The notes: generated from the sequence alone by a model not told the origin. Positions 18,589 through 26,652 are shown, numbered from the stretch's first letter. The stretch is DNA of 53,109 nucleotides from Desulfobacterota bacterium AH_259_B03_O07 (GCA_027717645.1 JALLOG010000008.1:1-53109); one strand, 5' to 3'. A program made the numbers and translations.

Positions 18589-18798
18589 TTCTAAGTTTTA
18601 CCCTTAGTTTCAATCTACCCTACTATCTTAAACTTGAGAGGTTTTGGAAGCCTGGGACTGACATGACAGCTTATTGTAAAATAACTGCTCAAAATAATAT
18701 TATTCTTCCCGAATATATTGAGAAGTATTATAGAAAATTTTAGACAAGCTTAGGAGGTTTTTTAATTAGTGAGAATACAATACTATCTCTTAGACTGC

Positions 18799-19008
18799 CT
18801 ATTTTTGCTCCGGAGAAGGTGGATAAATAACTTTTACTTTTCCTTCAGCTATCTCTCTTAATGCAAGCACAATAGGTTGATTTTCAGTTTCTTCTGACAG
18901 AGGTGAAGATCCTTCTGCAATTTGTTTAGCTCTTTTCATTGCAGCAATTGATAATGCAAATCTGTTTTCAACCTCTTCAAGACAATCTTCAATTGTTACT
19001 CTAGCCAT
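18799..19008 (-). CDS. rpoZ: DNA-directed RNA polymerase omega subunit
   Basis: The 69-residue protein has the omega signature: MARVTIEDCLEEVENRFALSIAAMKRAKQI, in which the R-F-x-L-x-x-x-A-x-x-R-A pattern contacts the beta' C-terminus, then NQPIVLALREIAEGKV. Omega helps assemble and stabilise RNA polymerase and binds ppGpp in many bacteria. A good Shine-Dalgarno (AGGAGA) precedes the ATG. It is divergent from hisIE across a 141-base gap that must hold both promoters. The usual gmk and spoT neighbours are not present. Confidence 0.9.
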   Translation of the reverse strand: MARVTIEDCLEEVENRFALSIAAMKRAKQIAEGSSPLSEETENQPIVLALREIAEGKVKVIYPPSPEQK

Positions 19009-19149
19009 TAGTAGTCTCCTGTTAGATTACTTATTTAATAATAAATTATATTCTAGAAATCATGACTAGTAAAGTTTAGATAAGACATTTACTATATGTC
19101 CCTCGGAATTATTATTCAATTTTGTTACTATTAAAAGTGGAGGAAGAAT

Positions 19150-19815
19150 ATGACTTCAAAGCAAATAAAATATGATGAAAAAGGTTTGGTGCCCGTAGTT
19201 GTCCAGGATAAAGAAAACGGACAAGTACTGATGATAGCGTATGCAAACAAGGAATCAATTGAGAAAACATTAAAGACAAAGAGAACACATTATTGGAGCA
19301 GATCAAGAAAGAAACTTTGGAAAAAGGGTGAAGATTCTGGAAACACTCAAGAAGTAAAAGATATTTTTATGGACTGTGATCAAGATGCAGTCCTTTTTGT
19401 AGTAAATCAAAAAGGTGTTTCCTGCCATACAGGTCAAAGAAGCTGTTTTTTCACCTCAATAAATGATCAAAATAAAATCGCACCCTCATTTGGGTCAAAG
19501 AGAACAGGTAAAACCTTAGAAGAGTTATACCAAGTTATCGATGATAGAAAGCGAAATCCAAGAGAAGGTTCATATGTGAGTAGTCTTTTCCAAAATGGAA
19601 TTAATAAAATTCTTAAAAAAATTGGTGAGGAAGCGGGTGAAGCAATTATAGCAGCCAAGAATGAGAACAAAGAAGAATTAATTTATGAAGTTGCAGATCT
19701 CTGGTTTCACACGCTGATTACTTTAGCTCATTTTGGTATATCTCCACAGGAGATATATGAGGAACTTGGAAGAAGGTTTGGAAAAAAAAAAGAAGAATAT
19801 AGGAATTCGGATTAA
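19150..19815 (+). CDS. hisIE: Bifunctional phosphoribosyl-AMP cyclohydrolase / phosphoribosyl-ATP pyrophosphatase
   Basis: The 221-residue fusion performs the second and third steps of histidine biosynthesis. Residues 1-120 form the HisI cyclohydrolase: MIAYANKESIEKTLKT, THYWSRSRKKLWKKGEDSGN, and the zinc-binding segments DCDQDAVLFVV and GVSCHTGQRSCFF. Residues 125-221 form the HisE pyrophosphatase, an all-helical MazG-like domain with KKIGEEAGEAIIAAKNENKEELIYEVADLWFH, whose E-E-x-x-E and E-x-x-D acidic residues bind magnesium. A Shine-Dalgarno (GGAGGA) precedes the ATG. No other his gene is in the window, so the pathway is dispersed. Confidence 0.95.
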   Translation: MTSKQIKYDEKGLVPVVVQDKENGQVLMIAYANKESIEKTLKTKRTHYWSRSRKKLWKKGEDSGNTQEVKDIFMDCDQDAVLFVVNQKGVSCHTGQRSCFFTSINDQNKIAPSFGSKRTGKTLEELYQVIDDRKRNPREGSYVSSLFQNGINKILKKIGEEAGEAIIAAKNENKEELIYEVADLWFHTLITLAHFGISPQEIYEELGRRFGKKKEEYRNSD

Positions 19816-20107
19816 TGCTAATCCAGAAGCGACATTTTTGCGGCAGGAGGATTCTAGGTGAGGGTGGTATATTTGATTCAATTCCCGTTATCGCTATCTT
19901 CACCCAAAGGTGAGTATGTAATAAATAAGACTCACTGTACAATTTATAAATTATCAATGAGGAGGTCACGAATCTTGCTCATGACAGGCCAAATGTCCCC
20001 TTTTCCGCCAGCAAGACTGCTACACTACCTCAATTAATTTACCGTTGCGCTTACCTGTCCACTAAACCAGAGTATTAATTGATCTGTATATTTTATTTAG
20101 ATTAAGC
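19816..20107. other. Intergenic gap with a degenerate palindromic repeat
   Basis: No gene is seen. GTCACGA at 19965-19971 and TCATGAC at 19979-19985 form a near-palindrome around atcttgc. It is a decayed relative of the perfect hairpin at 23313-23333 (gCCACGAG-tcttg-CTCGTGGc). A second inverted pair, GTGAGT / ACTCAC, surrounds about 19911-19935. The gap lies between convergent genes, so these stems could serve as bidirectional transcript ends. Confidence 0.5.
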
Positions 20108-20590
20108 CTATCTATTAGCCTTTGGCCTATCCTTTTCCTCTATGTAATCACCAATAAAGGTTTTTGCTCTTTCCTCTGGGGGCAAATTTGATAGATCTGG
20201 CTTAGGCATGTCTGTAGAAAGATCTTGCGTGTAAGCAAAGGTAGAAACAACCCTCTCTATCTTCCTTTTCTCACCACAGTCGCATTTTAGCTTCTTTTCG
20301 TCTTCTTTATCATAAATAAGCTCGGAGAATCTGAATTTATCAATGTTAATCAAAACCATTTTTGAGCCGTCATCTATATAAAAATCCAGGTCAACAGAAC
20401 CTGAATCTTTTTTACCGCTTTCAGCTAATATTTTCTTCTTATCTAGATCGACTATGAGGATATAATGAATGTTATAATGTTTTTTGACTAAATCAGAAAC
20501 AATTTTCTTACTTACTTTTTTCTCAATTTGTTTTAGAGAATCTTCAAGGTTTTTTCTGCATTTAATACATTCATACTCATATAGTGGCAT
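20108..20590 (-). CDS. FmdB-like split-zinc-ribbon protein, copy 2
   Basis: A 160-residue protein that starts MPLYEYECIKC, the signature first knuckle of FmdB-type zinc ribbons (C8, C11). The second knuckle comes only at C103/C105 (KLKCDCGEKRKIERVVSTF) instead of after roughly 18 residues. The intervening segment, residues 12-85, is lysine-rich with alternating strands (IHYILIVDL, KKILAESGKK) and ends in FRFSELIYDKEDEK, which resembles the middle of an ordinary FmdB domain. The second knuckle is C-x-C, not C-x-x-C, so metal binding may be weakened. The C-terminal tail is charged and probably flexible. It follows its paralog after 10 bases and presumably shares its message. The function is unknown; classic FmdB proteins were proposed as regulators. 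Confidence 0.7.
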   Translation of the reverse strand: MPLYEYECIKCRKNLEDSLKQIEKKVSKKIVSDLVKKHYNIHYILIVDLDKKKILAESGKKDSGSVDLDFYIDDGSKMVLINIDKFRFSELIYDKEDEKKLKCDCGEKRKIERVVSTFAYTQDLSTDMPKPDLSNLPPEERAKTFIGDYIEEKDRPKANR

Positions 20591-20600
20591 TTTATTTTTC

Positions 20601-21104
20601 CTACCTTTGAAAATACTGATCTAAATGATCCGCCCCGACCCAGTCACTTTTTATTTCTTCATCCTTTTGCTGTTTATATTCTAAATGCCATCTCAGTTCA
20701 TCACCAGGTCTCGGGGCCCTTTTATTCTTGTCATCAAAGATCGCCTTAAATGTAGAAAAAATCCTTCTTACATTTTTTCCTTCTTTGCACAATGGGCACT
20801 TCAGATCTTTTTCTTCTTCCTTGTTATATATTAACTCGCTGAAACGGAAATTCTTTAACTCCAAATATAAAACCCTATCCTTTTCTAGTTTGTATCGAAA
20901 TCCCCTAATACCAGCCCTACTCTTTTTCCCCAAGGTAAATATTATCTTTTTATTTTTGCCATTCGAGACCTCTATATATTTAATTCCAGAGTTCTTTTTC
21001 ATTATTTTGGAAGCACTCGTTTTATTCAATTTATCAACTAATGCACTGATGTCAGTGTTGTATTCTTCTATGCATTTATCACATTCATATTCATATACGG
21101 GCAT
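20601..21104 (-). CDS. FmdB-like split-zinc-ribbon protein, copy 1
   Basis: A 167-residue protein beginning MPVYEYECDKC (C8, C11) with its second zinc knuckle at CPLC (C103, C106), followed by VRRIFSTF, the usual end of the FmdB ribbon. About 73 residues are inserted between the first knuckle and FRFSELIYNKEEEK at 86. The insert has a helical start (ALVDKLNKTSASKIMKK) followed by beta-like strands (IKYIEVSNG, KKIIFTLGKK, RVLYLELKNF). The downstream copy has the same layout with matching positions (KKI, GKK, FRFSELIY), so the architecture was fixed before duplication. All four cysteines are present here. A Shine-Dalgarno (AGGAG) precedes the ATG. The product is cytoplasmic with no signal peptide; its role is unknown. 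Confidence 0.7.
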   Translation of the reverse strand: MPVYEYECDKCIEEYNTDISALVDKLNKTSASKIMKKNSGIKYIEVSNGKNKKIIFTLGKKSRAGIRGFRYKLEKDRVLYLELKNFRFSELIYNKEEEKDLKCPLCKEGKNVRRIFSTFKAIFDDKNKRAPRPGDELRWHLEYKQQKDEEIKSDWVGADHLDQYFQR

Positions 21105-21252
21105 TTTGTTTAACTCCTAAGTTCTAGTGTATAAAAATATTAACAAAAATTTTCTATTTATCTAGTTTCATTAATTCACAATCAATAATTTGACAAGCAT
21201 TTGCTGGAATCAATACTAAACACAGATTCGAGACTTTGCAAGGAGGTTTGAA

Positions 21253-22044
21253 GTGGCTCGACATGGTGAACTCTTAATAGAAGAAAAAGGATCAATATGC
21301 ACATTAGTATTAAACAGACCCGAAAAAAGGAATCTTACTACACCCAACATGCTCCTTCAGCTTGAGAGGGTATTAAAAAAACTGAAGGAAGATGAGACAG
21401 TTAGATGCGTTATTATCAGAGGCGCGGGTGAGAAGGCATTTTCTTCGGGATATGATATTTCAGCTATCGGTGAAAACGATATGATGAGAGATTACGAGGG
21501 TCATCATCCTCTTATCATTGCAGCTAAAAGCATTGAAAACTTCCCATACCCTGTTATCGCTATGATAAATGGTCATGCTTTTGGTGCAGGCCTCGAGTTA
21601 GCTGTAACCTGTGATATGAGAATCTCGGTTGATAATGCAATGTTGGGCATGCCACCCGCAAAGCTTGGAGTCATTTATACCTTCTCTGGAATTAGGAAAT
21701 TTTTAAACTTAGTCGGTCTTGGATATACCAAGGAACTTTTTCTAGTTGGTAACGCTATTGATTCCATAAAAGCTGAGAGGATAGGTCTTGTTAATTATAT
21801 AAAACCCAGGGAAGAAATTGAGGAATTCACATATGGCCTAGCTATAGAAATGGTAAAAAATGCGCCACTCTCGATGAAAACAATGAAGTTAATGATTAAT
21901 AAATGGCAGCAGAATCAAAATTTGAATAAGGAGGAAGAAGAAAAGCTAAAGAAATTGATAATTGAAGTTCAATCAAGCGGGGACTATAAAGAAGGGCAAC
22001 AGGCATTTGCTGAGAAAAGAAAACCAAAGTTTAAAGGAAGATAA
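21253..22044 (+). CDS. Enoyl-CoA hydratase/isomerase family protein (crotonase fold)
   Basis: A 263-residue crotonase-fold enzyme. The first oxyanion-hole strand is visible at GAGEKAFSSGYDISAI and the second in MINGHAFGAGLELAVTCDMRI, with the family's G-A-G-L/C-E-L block. MLGMPPAKLGVIY is the conserved stretch after it, and the position of the hydratase glutamate is occupied in the VTCDMRISVDNAMLGMPPAKLG region only in part, so isomerase, hydratase or thioesterase activity cannot be separated. The start is a GTG at 21253, six bases after a strong Shine-Dalgarno (AAGGAGG). No acyl-CoA dehydrogenase or thiolase adjoins it. Confidence 0.85.
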   Translation: MARHGELLIEEKGSICTLVLNRPEKRNLTTPNMLLQLERVLKKLKEDETVRCVIIRGAGEKAFSSGYDISAIGENDMMRDYEGHHPLIIAAKSIENFPYPVIAMINGHAFGAGLELAVTCDMRISVDNAMLGMPPAKLGVIYTFSGIRKFLNLVGLGYTKELFLVGNAIDSIKAERIGLVNYIKPREEIEEFTYGLAIEMVKNAPLSMKTMKLMINKWQQNQNLNKEEEEKLKKLIIEVQSSGDYKEGQQAFAEKRKPKFKGR

Positions 22045-22050
22045 GAAGTC

Positions 22051-22510
22051 AGGAGTCAGAATCCAGAAGTCAGAATATCTTTAATTTTCATGGTTAAAAG
22101 AATAACCGCAAGAACCTTTGAAGATTTATTAGTATGGAGGAAAGCACATGAATTTGTTCTTTCTGTATATCGATTTACTATTTCATTTCCAAATCACGAA
22201 TTTTACGGACTCACCTCTCAATTGCGTCGACCAGCGATCTCAATTCCAGCAAACATTGTGAAGGGTTTAAGAAACGAGGTAAATTCGATAAAGCGCGATT
22301 CATGAAGATTGCGCAAGGCTCTGTAGAGGAGTGCCGTTACTATCTGATTTTTAGCGCAAGATTTCGGTTACGGAGAAATAGAAGCCTCTATGGCTACCTT
22401 GGAAGAAGTAAGCCGTCTGCTAGAAGCTTGCACAAAATCCATTCTTGCTTCTAAATCCTAACAATCTATTTTATGCTTTCATACTTCTGACTTCTGGATT
22501 CTGAATTCCT
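22051..22510. mobile_element. IVS/IVP-type element bounded by inverted repeats
   Basis: A 20-bp core, tcagaatccagaagtcagaa at 22056-22075, recurs exactly inverted at 22485-22504; similarity extends a few bases beyond the outer side (AGGAGT / AGGAATT). Between the arms lies a decayed gene for the S23/IVP four-helix-bundle protein. Such ORFs are known from intervening sequences of 23S rRNA genes, whose ends pair as a long stem, and free-standing copies occur in intergenic DNA. Here the element fills the gap between two convergent genes. No target duplication was identified with confidence. Confidence 0.7.
22090..22461 (+). pseudogene. 23S rRNA intervening-sequence (S23/IVP) four-helix-bundle protein, two frameshifts
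   Basis: The first frame gives FEDLLVWRKAHEFVLSVYRFTISFP, then YGLTSQLRRPAISIPANIVKG, the standard first half of the family. A one-base loss near 22264-22268 shifts the frame, after which FKKRGKFDKARFMKIAQGSVEECRYYLI follows. An extra T in the run 22348-22352 shifts it again, and AQDFGYGEIEASMATLEEVSRLLEA runs on to a TAA at 22459-22461. Corrected, the protein would be about 123 residues, the family's normal size. The family forms a pentameric helical bundle and includes relatives of the Avd accessory protein of diversity-generating retroelements, but no reverse transcriptase is nearby. No Shine-Dalgarno is visible. Confidence 0.85.
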
Positions 22511-22519
22511 GTTTCAAGC

Positions 22520-23020
22520 CTACTCTCCAAATTTCTCCCAATGAACCACTTCTTCTGGTTTCTTACGATTCTTTTTCCTCTTCACCGTAAACTCCTCAGG
22601 ATATCCAAAGGGAAGAATGGTAAGTATGTGTAGATTTTCTGGAATGCTTAACATCTCCTTAACTTTATCTCTGTTGATTGCACCTATCCAGCAGCAACCT
22701 ATACCTTCATTCCAAGCCGCAAGAGCCATATTCTGAACCGCTCTTGTCCCATCTATTTCATGCCATTTGTTAGAATGGTCAGTAACGACAACTACAGCAA
22801 AAAATGCATCTACTATGAATCTGCCGCTTAAACATAATGGACCAAGTTCTTTAAGTGTTTCTTTATTTTTGATCACGATAAAATTCCAGGGCTGAAGATT
22901 CATCGCACTTGGTGCCAATCTCCCTGCTTCGATTATTTTCATAATAACATCATCAGGAACATCCTTTAAGAGAAAACTCCTGATGTCCCTTCTTTTTCTT
23001 ATGCATTCAAAAGTGTCCAT
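22520..23020 (-). CDS. Nitroreductase family protein (FMN-dependent)
   Basis: A 166-residue flavoprotein of the nitroreductase fold. The N-terminal R-K-R-R-D-I-R-S-F segment binds the FMN phosphate, and GRLAPSAMNLQPWNFIVIKN is the classic FMN/dimer motif. DGTRAVQNMALAAWNEGIGCCWIGAI is the second FMN-contacting block, and ILPFGYPEE closes the domain. The protein is on the short side of the family (165-220). Such enzymes reduce nitro compounds, quinones or other electrophiles with NAD(P)H; the natural substrate is not evident. The stop lies about ten bases from the inverted repeat of the IVP element, and a Shine-Dalgarno-like GGAGG precedes the ATG. Confidence 0.85.
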   Translation of the reverse strand: MDTFECIRKRRDIRSFLLKDVPDDVIMKIIEAGRLAPSAMNLQPWNFIVIKNKETLKELGPLCLSGRFIVDAFFAVVVVTDHSNKWHEIDGTRAVQNMALAAWNEGIGCCWIGAINRDKVKEMLSIPENLHILTILPFGYPEEFTVKRKKNRKKPEEVVHWEKFGE

Positions 23021-23545
23021 TTAGAATTGCCTCCTAATTCATATTCTATCAGCCATTGCGAGGGAATAAAACGACCGAAGCAATCTGATGTTGCAAATTG
23101 TTAAATTAAAGTAAGAAAATGGGATTGCCACGCCATCATAAAGCGGTGGCTCGCAATGACAGTTAAGAAAAATCGATCAGGCGCCAATTCATAAGGTACC
23201 AAAATAAAATTAAAAACTGTCGATTTGAACCCTACACTGATAGGCCTCAAGTCTAGTTCATTACAATCTGAATACCCGTTCTTTCATTCATTTTTCCTTC
23301 CATTGGGTAGGCCACGAGTCTTGCTCGTGGCATTATGACAGTCCACCATACCAAGACTCATTCTGAACTTATTTCAGAATCTAGTTATTGAGACACTGAA
23401 ACGAGTTCCAGCACGACAAACAATGGAGGACTAAAGTCCTCCGCTACATAAAACACCATTAAAATATAGCGGAAAACCTTGGGTTTCCATCTTGTAGAGA
23501 CACAAAATTTTGTGTCTCTACATTTTGTTCCATCTTATTTTATCA
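23021..23545. repeat. Cluster of short palindromic interspersed repeats between nitroreductase gene and era
   Basis: No gene is seen. At least five different palindromic units follow each other: an imperfect one at 23121-23160 (gattgccacg ... ctcgcaatgac); a perfect 8-bp stem at 23313-23333 (GCCACGAG-tcttg-CTCGTGGC); an 8-bp stem at 23360-23380 (ATTCTGAA / TTCAGAAT) with a second arm to about 23417; GGAGGACT-aa-AGTCCTCC at 23425-23442; GGAAAACC-tt-GGGTTTCC at 23471-23488; and a 30-bp perfect palindrome at 23493-23522. They look like REP/MITE-type units that accumulate in intergenic DNA. Confidence 0.8.
23493..23522. terminator. 30-bp perfect palindrome just beyond the 3' end of era
   Basis: The half-site tgtagagacacaaaa is followed directly by its exact reverse complement. 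As RNA this makes a very stable stem without a spacer loop. It lies 24 bases after the era stop and could end era transcription, but lacks a pure U-tract, so it may equally be an interspersed repeat unit. Confidence 0.4.
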
Positions 23546-24442
23546 TCATCTCGCATACCCAAATTCATTTATAAGATCGGCTCTCTCGGTCCATCTTTCC
23601 TTGACCTTAACCCACAGTTTTAGATATACCCTAGTATCCAAAATTCTCTCGATATCAACTCTTGCAAGCGTCCCTATTTGCTTCAACATTTGTCCTTGAT
23701 TGCCAATTATAATCCCCTTATGATTTTTTCGTTCGACATATATAATTGCCGAAATCCTTACCAAATCCCTTTCACTTACTTCCTCAAACTCTTCTACAAA
23801 TACCGCAGTCTTATAAGGAATTTCCTGATAGGTAAGGTTAAATACCTTTTCTCTTATACACTCAGCAACTAAAAATTTTTCAGGTATGTCAGTAATCATA
23901 TCACCAGGAAAATACAAAGGACCTACGGGAAGATATTTGATTATGGTATCTATGAGATCATCAATTCCGGACCCTTTTAGAGCAGAAATAGGGATCACCT
24001 CAGTGAATATCTTGTCAAAGTTTTGAGATTCTTCAATAATTTCAAGAATCTTGGTTCTTTTAATCAAATCGATTTTATTTATTAACAAAATCGCAGGCTT
24101 GGATAGGTTACTCATTGCATACGAATCAAGCTTATTGAAGGGCGCCTTCACATCGATCATCAATAAAATAACATCCGCATCTCCAAGTGCAGAGATGGAA
24201 GACTGGACCATGGCTTTTCCGAGCTGACCCTTGGCTCTTTGTATTCCCGGAGTGTCAAGAAAAATAAGCTGTGCATTAGGTAGTGTCTTAATTCCAAGTA
24301 TTCGATTCCTAGTTGTATTGGGTTTTTTAGAAACTGCAGATAATTTCTTCCCAATCAAAACGTTCAGAAGCGTGGACTTTCCAACATTCGGGCTCCCTAC
24401 AATTGAGATGAAACCTGAATGAAAATTATTTTCATTGTTCAT
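23546..24442 (-). CDS. era: GTPase Era
   Basis: A 298-residue essential GTPase that binds 16S rRNA and guides 30S subunit assembly. The G-domain motifs are in order: G1 GSPNVGKST, G2 in KKPNTTRNRILG, G3 DTPGIQ, G4 NKID, and G5 in ISALKGSG. The C-terminal KH domain contains GIIIGNQGQMLKQIGTLARVDIERIL, with the GxxG RNA-binding loop, and VYLKLWVKVKERW closes the protein as in other Era proteins. Length is typical. The neighbours rnc and recO, often beside era, are absent; repeats flank it on both sides. Confidence 0.95.
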   Translation of the reverse strand: MNNENNFHSGFISIVGSPNVGKSTLLNVLIGKKLSAVSKKPNTTRNRILGIKTLPNAQLIFLDTPGIQRAKGQLGKAMVQSSISALGDADVILLMIDVKAPFNKLDSYAMSNLSKPAILLINKIDLIKRTKILEIIEESQNFDKIFTEVIPISALKGSGIDDLIDTIIKYLPVGPLYFPGDMITDIPEKFLVAECIREKVFNLTYQEIPYKTAVFVEEFEEVSERDLVRISAIIYVERKNHKGIIIGNQGQMLKQIGTLARVDIERILDTRVYLKLWVKVKERWTERADLINEFGYAR

Positions 24443-24861
24443 CTATTGTCGACCCTCATTGCTCATATTTTACTCCCATTCATTACACTATGTCTATGTC
24501 ATACATCTTATTGTACTCAAACCTGATCTAAAAGGTAGGAGCAGCTTCTAGCTGCGATTGTATCGCGCCAGGATGGCGCTCCCACCGTGATTTGTATTAC
24601 ATAATGTAGGAGCGGCTTCTAGACGCGACCCGGACGGGCTTCCTCCCACCGGCAAGCCTGGTGGGCGACCCTCGATTTTTAAGAATCTATATTTTATGGG
24701 TAGTCAATGAGTCCCTTAGTCTTAACTCGGGAAAGGCTTGCTTGTTGGTTCTTGCACCCACCCTGTTTTATTCTCAAATCTCCCATCTCATTCTTGCTAA
24801 CATTATTTATTGAAGTTAACATTTGTACCCATCGAACTGATACAGTAGGGGGTTTTATATA
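24443..24861. repeat. Interspersed repeats between era and aspS
   Basis: No gene is seen. Two related units, 24535-24586 and 24606-24650, both begin GTAGGAGC-GCTTCTAG and end in CTCCCACC; the first folds through GCAGC-ttcta-GCTGC and GCGCCA-gga-TGGCGC. A third, different unit at 24698-24740 (gggtagtcaatgagtccc ... actcggga) recurs near 50089-50131. The aspS promoter must lie in the last 100 bases, but no confident -35/-10 pair is visible. Confidence 0.75.
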
Positions 24862-26652
24862 GTGCTTGATCTACTAGGTAATTGGGACAGAACAGATTAC
24901 TGCGGAAATCTGAGAACCAAGGACCTTGACAGAGAAGTGACAATCATGGGTTGGGTACAATCTAGCAGGGATCACGGTGGAGTAATATTCATTGATCTAA
25001 GGGACCGGGAAGGATTAGTACAAGCAGTCTTCAATCCTGAAAAAAGTCTAGTATCTCATAAAAAGGCAGAATTGATTAAGGATGAATGGGTAATAGCAGT
25101 CAAAGGAAAGGTTTGTAGAAGAACGCCTGAAACAATCAACCCGAATCTTAAAACCGGTGAGATCGAGGTAGTTGCACAGGAGGTAAGAATTCTAAATCAG
25201 TCTAAAGTTATTCCCTTTTTGATAGAAAATGAGATAAGTGTTGATGAATTATTAAGAATGAAATACAGGTATCTAGATTTGAGAAGACCTGACATGAAAG
25301 AAAATTTATTATTGAGACACAGAGCTGTAAGCACTGTCAGAAACTATTTAAGCTCCCAGGGATTTATTGAGATTGAAACACCACAATTGACGAGATCAAC
25401 CCCGGAGGGAGCAAGAGACTTCCTCGTCCCGAGCAGGCTTAACCAAGGAGAGTTTTATGCACTCCCGCAATCACCTCAACTTCTAAAACAAACCCTAATG
25501 ATCTCGGGATTTGATAAATACTACCAGATAGCGAAATGCTTTCGAGACGAAGACTTAAGGGCAGACCGACAACCAGAATTCACACAAATCGACTTAGAAA
25601 TGTCATTCGTTAGGGAAGACGACGTGATAAGTACGGTGGAGGGCATGCTGCGAGCTGTTTTTAAAGAAGTTAAGGGCATTGAGATTCAAACCCCCATTGA
25701 GAGAATGACATACGATGAGGCGATGATGAAATATGGTAATGACAGACCAGATACGCGGTACGGATTGGAGCTCACTGACATAACCCAAATATTCGAAAAT
25801 TCGGAATTTAAGGTATTCAGCAATGCTGTAAAAAGTAATGGAATAATAAAAGCACTGAATCTGAAAGGAAAAGGTAACGAACTATCAAGAAAAGAAATAG
25901 ATGACCTTACAGAAGTAGCCAAATCGCTAGGTGCGAAGGGGCTTGCTTGGATAAGGGTCGATAAAGATGAATGGCACTCCCCCATCGTTAAGTTTTTTGG
26001 TGAAGCAGAAAAAGTAGAACTTAAAAGAACCTTAAATATCGAGGATAAAGACATTATATTTTTCGGTGCAGATAAACCAAAAGTAGTAAACCTAGTCCTT
26101 TCAAATCTCAGAACGCACTTTGGAAAACTCTTCAATATGATCAATGGTGATGAATTTAAATTAGTTTGGGTAACAGACTTCCCTTTACTGGAATTTGATG
26201 AGGTTGAAAATAGGTATGTATCATTACATCATCCATTCACTTCTCCGAAAGAAGAAGATCTAGAATTACTTAAGGATAATCCTGAAAAGGTTAAATCAAG
26301 GGCTTATGATATAGTAATAAATGGCGTAGAAATAGGCGGTGGGAGTATCAGAATACATAGAAAGGATGTACAAGAAGCGATTTTCGGAAAGTTGGGTATA
26401 GAATCTACCGAAGCAATAAATAAATTCGGTTTTCTACTTGAAGCCCTTGAGTATGGAGCACCTCCCCATGGTGGAATTGCATTAGGACTAGATAGATTGG
26501 TAATGCTGCTTACAGGCGCATCATCAATTAGAGATGTAATTGCTTTTCCCAAAACTCAGAAGGGAGTATGTCCGCTTACCGAAGCACCATCGCCGGTGGA
26601 CATTAACCAGCTTATTGATTTGGGAATCAAGTTGGATTTGAAAGAAAAATAA
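24862..26652 (+). CDS. aspS: Aspartyl-tRNA synthetase
   Basis: A 596-residue class II synthetase. Residues 1-110 form the OB-fold anticodon-binding domain ([26 protein letters not shown]). Motif 2 is in [24 protein letters not shown], and a bacterial GAD insertion spans about 285-420. Motif 3 is in [14 protein letters not shown], followed by [12 protein letters not shown]. Length matches bacterial AspRS. His38 in RDHGG corresponds to His31 of Pseudomonas aeruginosa AspRS, a residue linked to non-discriminating enzymes that also charge tRNA-Asn, so this organism may make Asn-tRNA by amidation. The start is GTG at 24862 after a weak GGGGG Shine-Dalgarno. SucA follows after about 100 bases on the same strand. 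Confidence 0.95.
   Translation: MLDLLGNWDRTDYCGNLRTKDLDREVTIMGWVQSSRDHGGVIFIDLRDREGLVQAVFNPEKSLVSHKKAELIKDEWVIAVKGKVCRRTPETINPNLKTGEIEVVAQEVRILNQSKVIPFLIENEISVDELLRMKYRYLDLRRPDMKENLLLRHRAVSTVRNYLSSQGFIEIETPQLTRSTPEGARDFLVPSRLNQGEFYALPQSPQLLKQTLMISGFDKYYQIAKCFRDEDLRADRQPEFTQIDLEMSFVREDDVISTVEGMLRAVFKEVKGIEIQTPIERMTYDEAMMKYGNDRPDTRYGLELTDITQIFENSEFKVFSNAVKSNGIIKALNLKGKGNELSRKEIDDLTEVAKSLGAKGLAWIRVDKDEWHSPIVKFFGEAEKVELKRTLNIEDKDIIFFGADKPKVVNLVLSNLRTHFGKLFNMINGDEFKLVWVTDFPLLEFDEVENRYVSLHHPFTSPKEEDLELLKDNPEKVKSRAYDIVINGVEIGGGSIRIHRKDVQEAIFGKLGIESTEAINKFGFLLEALEYGAPPHGGIALGLDRLVMLLTGASSIRDVIAFPKTQKGVCPLTEAPSPVDINQLIDLGIKLDLKEK

Noticed and set aside
18774-18866. Short plus-strand ORF after an AGGAGG motif, antisense to rpoZ
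   Set aside because: About 30 residues without recognisable features, mostly overlapping the rpoZ coding region on the other strand.
22090-22461. Diversity-generating retroelement suggested by the Avd-like four-helix bundle
   Set aside because: No reverse transcriptase, template repeat or variable repeat is visible nearby, and the gene is frameshifted and framed by IVS-type inverted repeats.
23021-24861. CRISPR array among the repeats around era
   Set aside because: Repeat units differ from one another in sequence and spacing, there are no regular spacers, and no cas genes are present.
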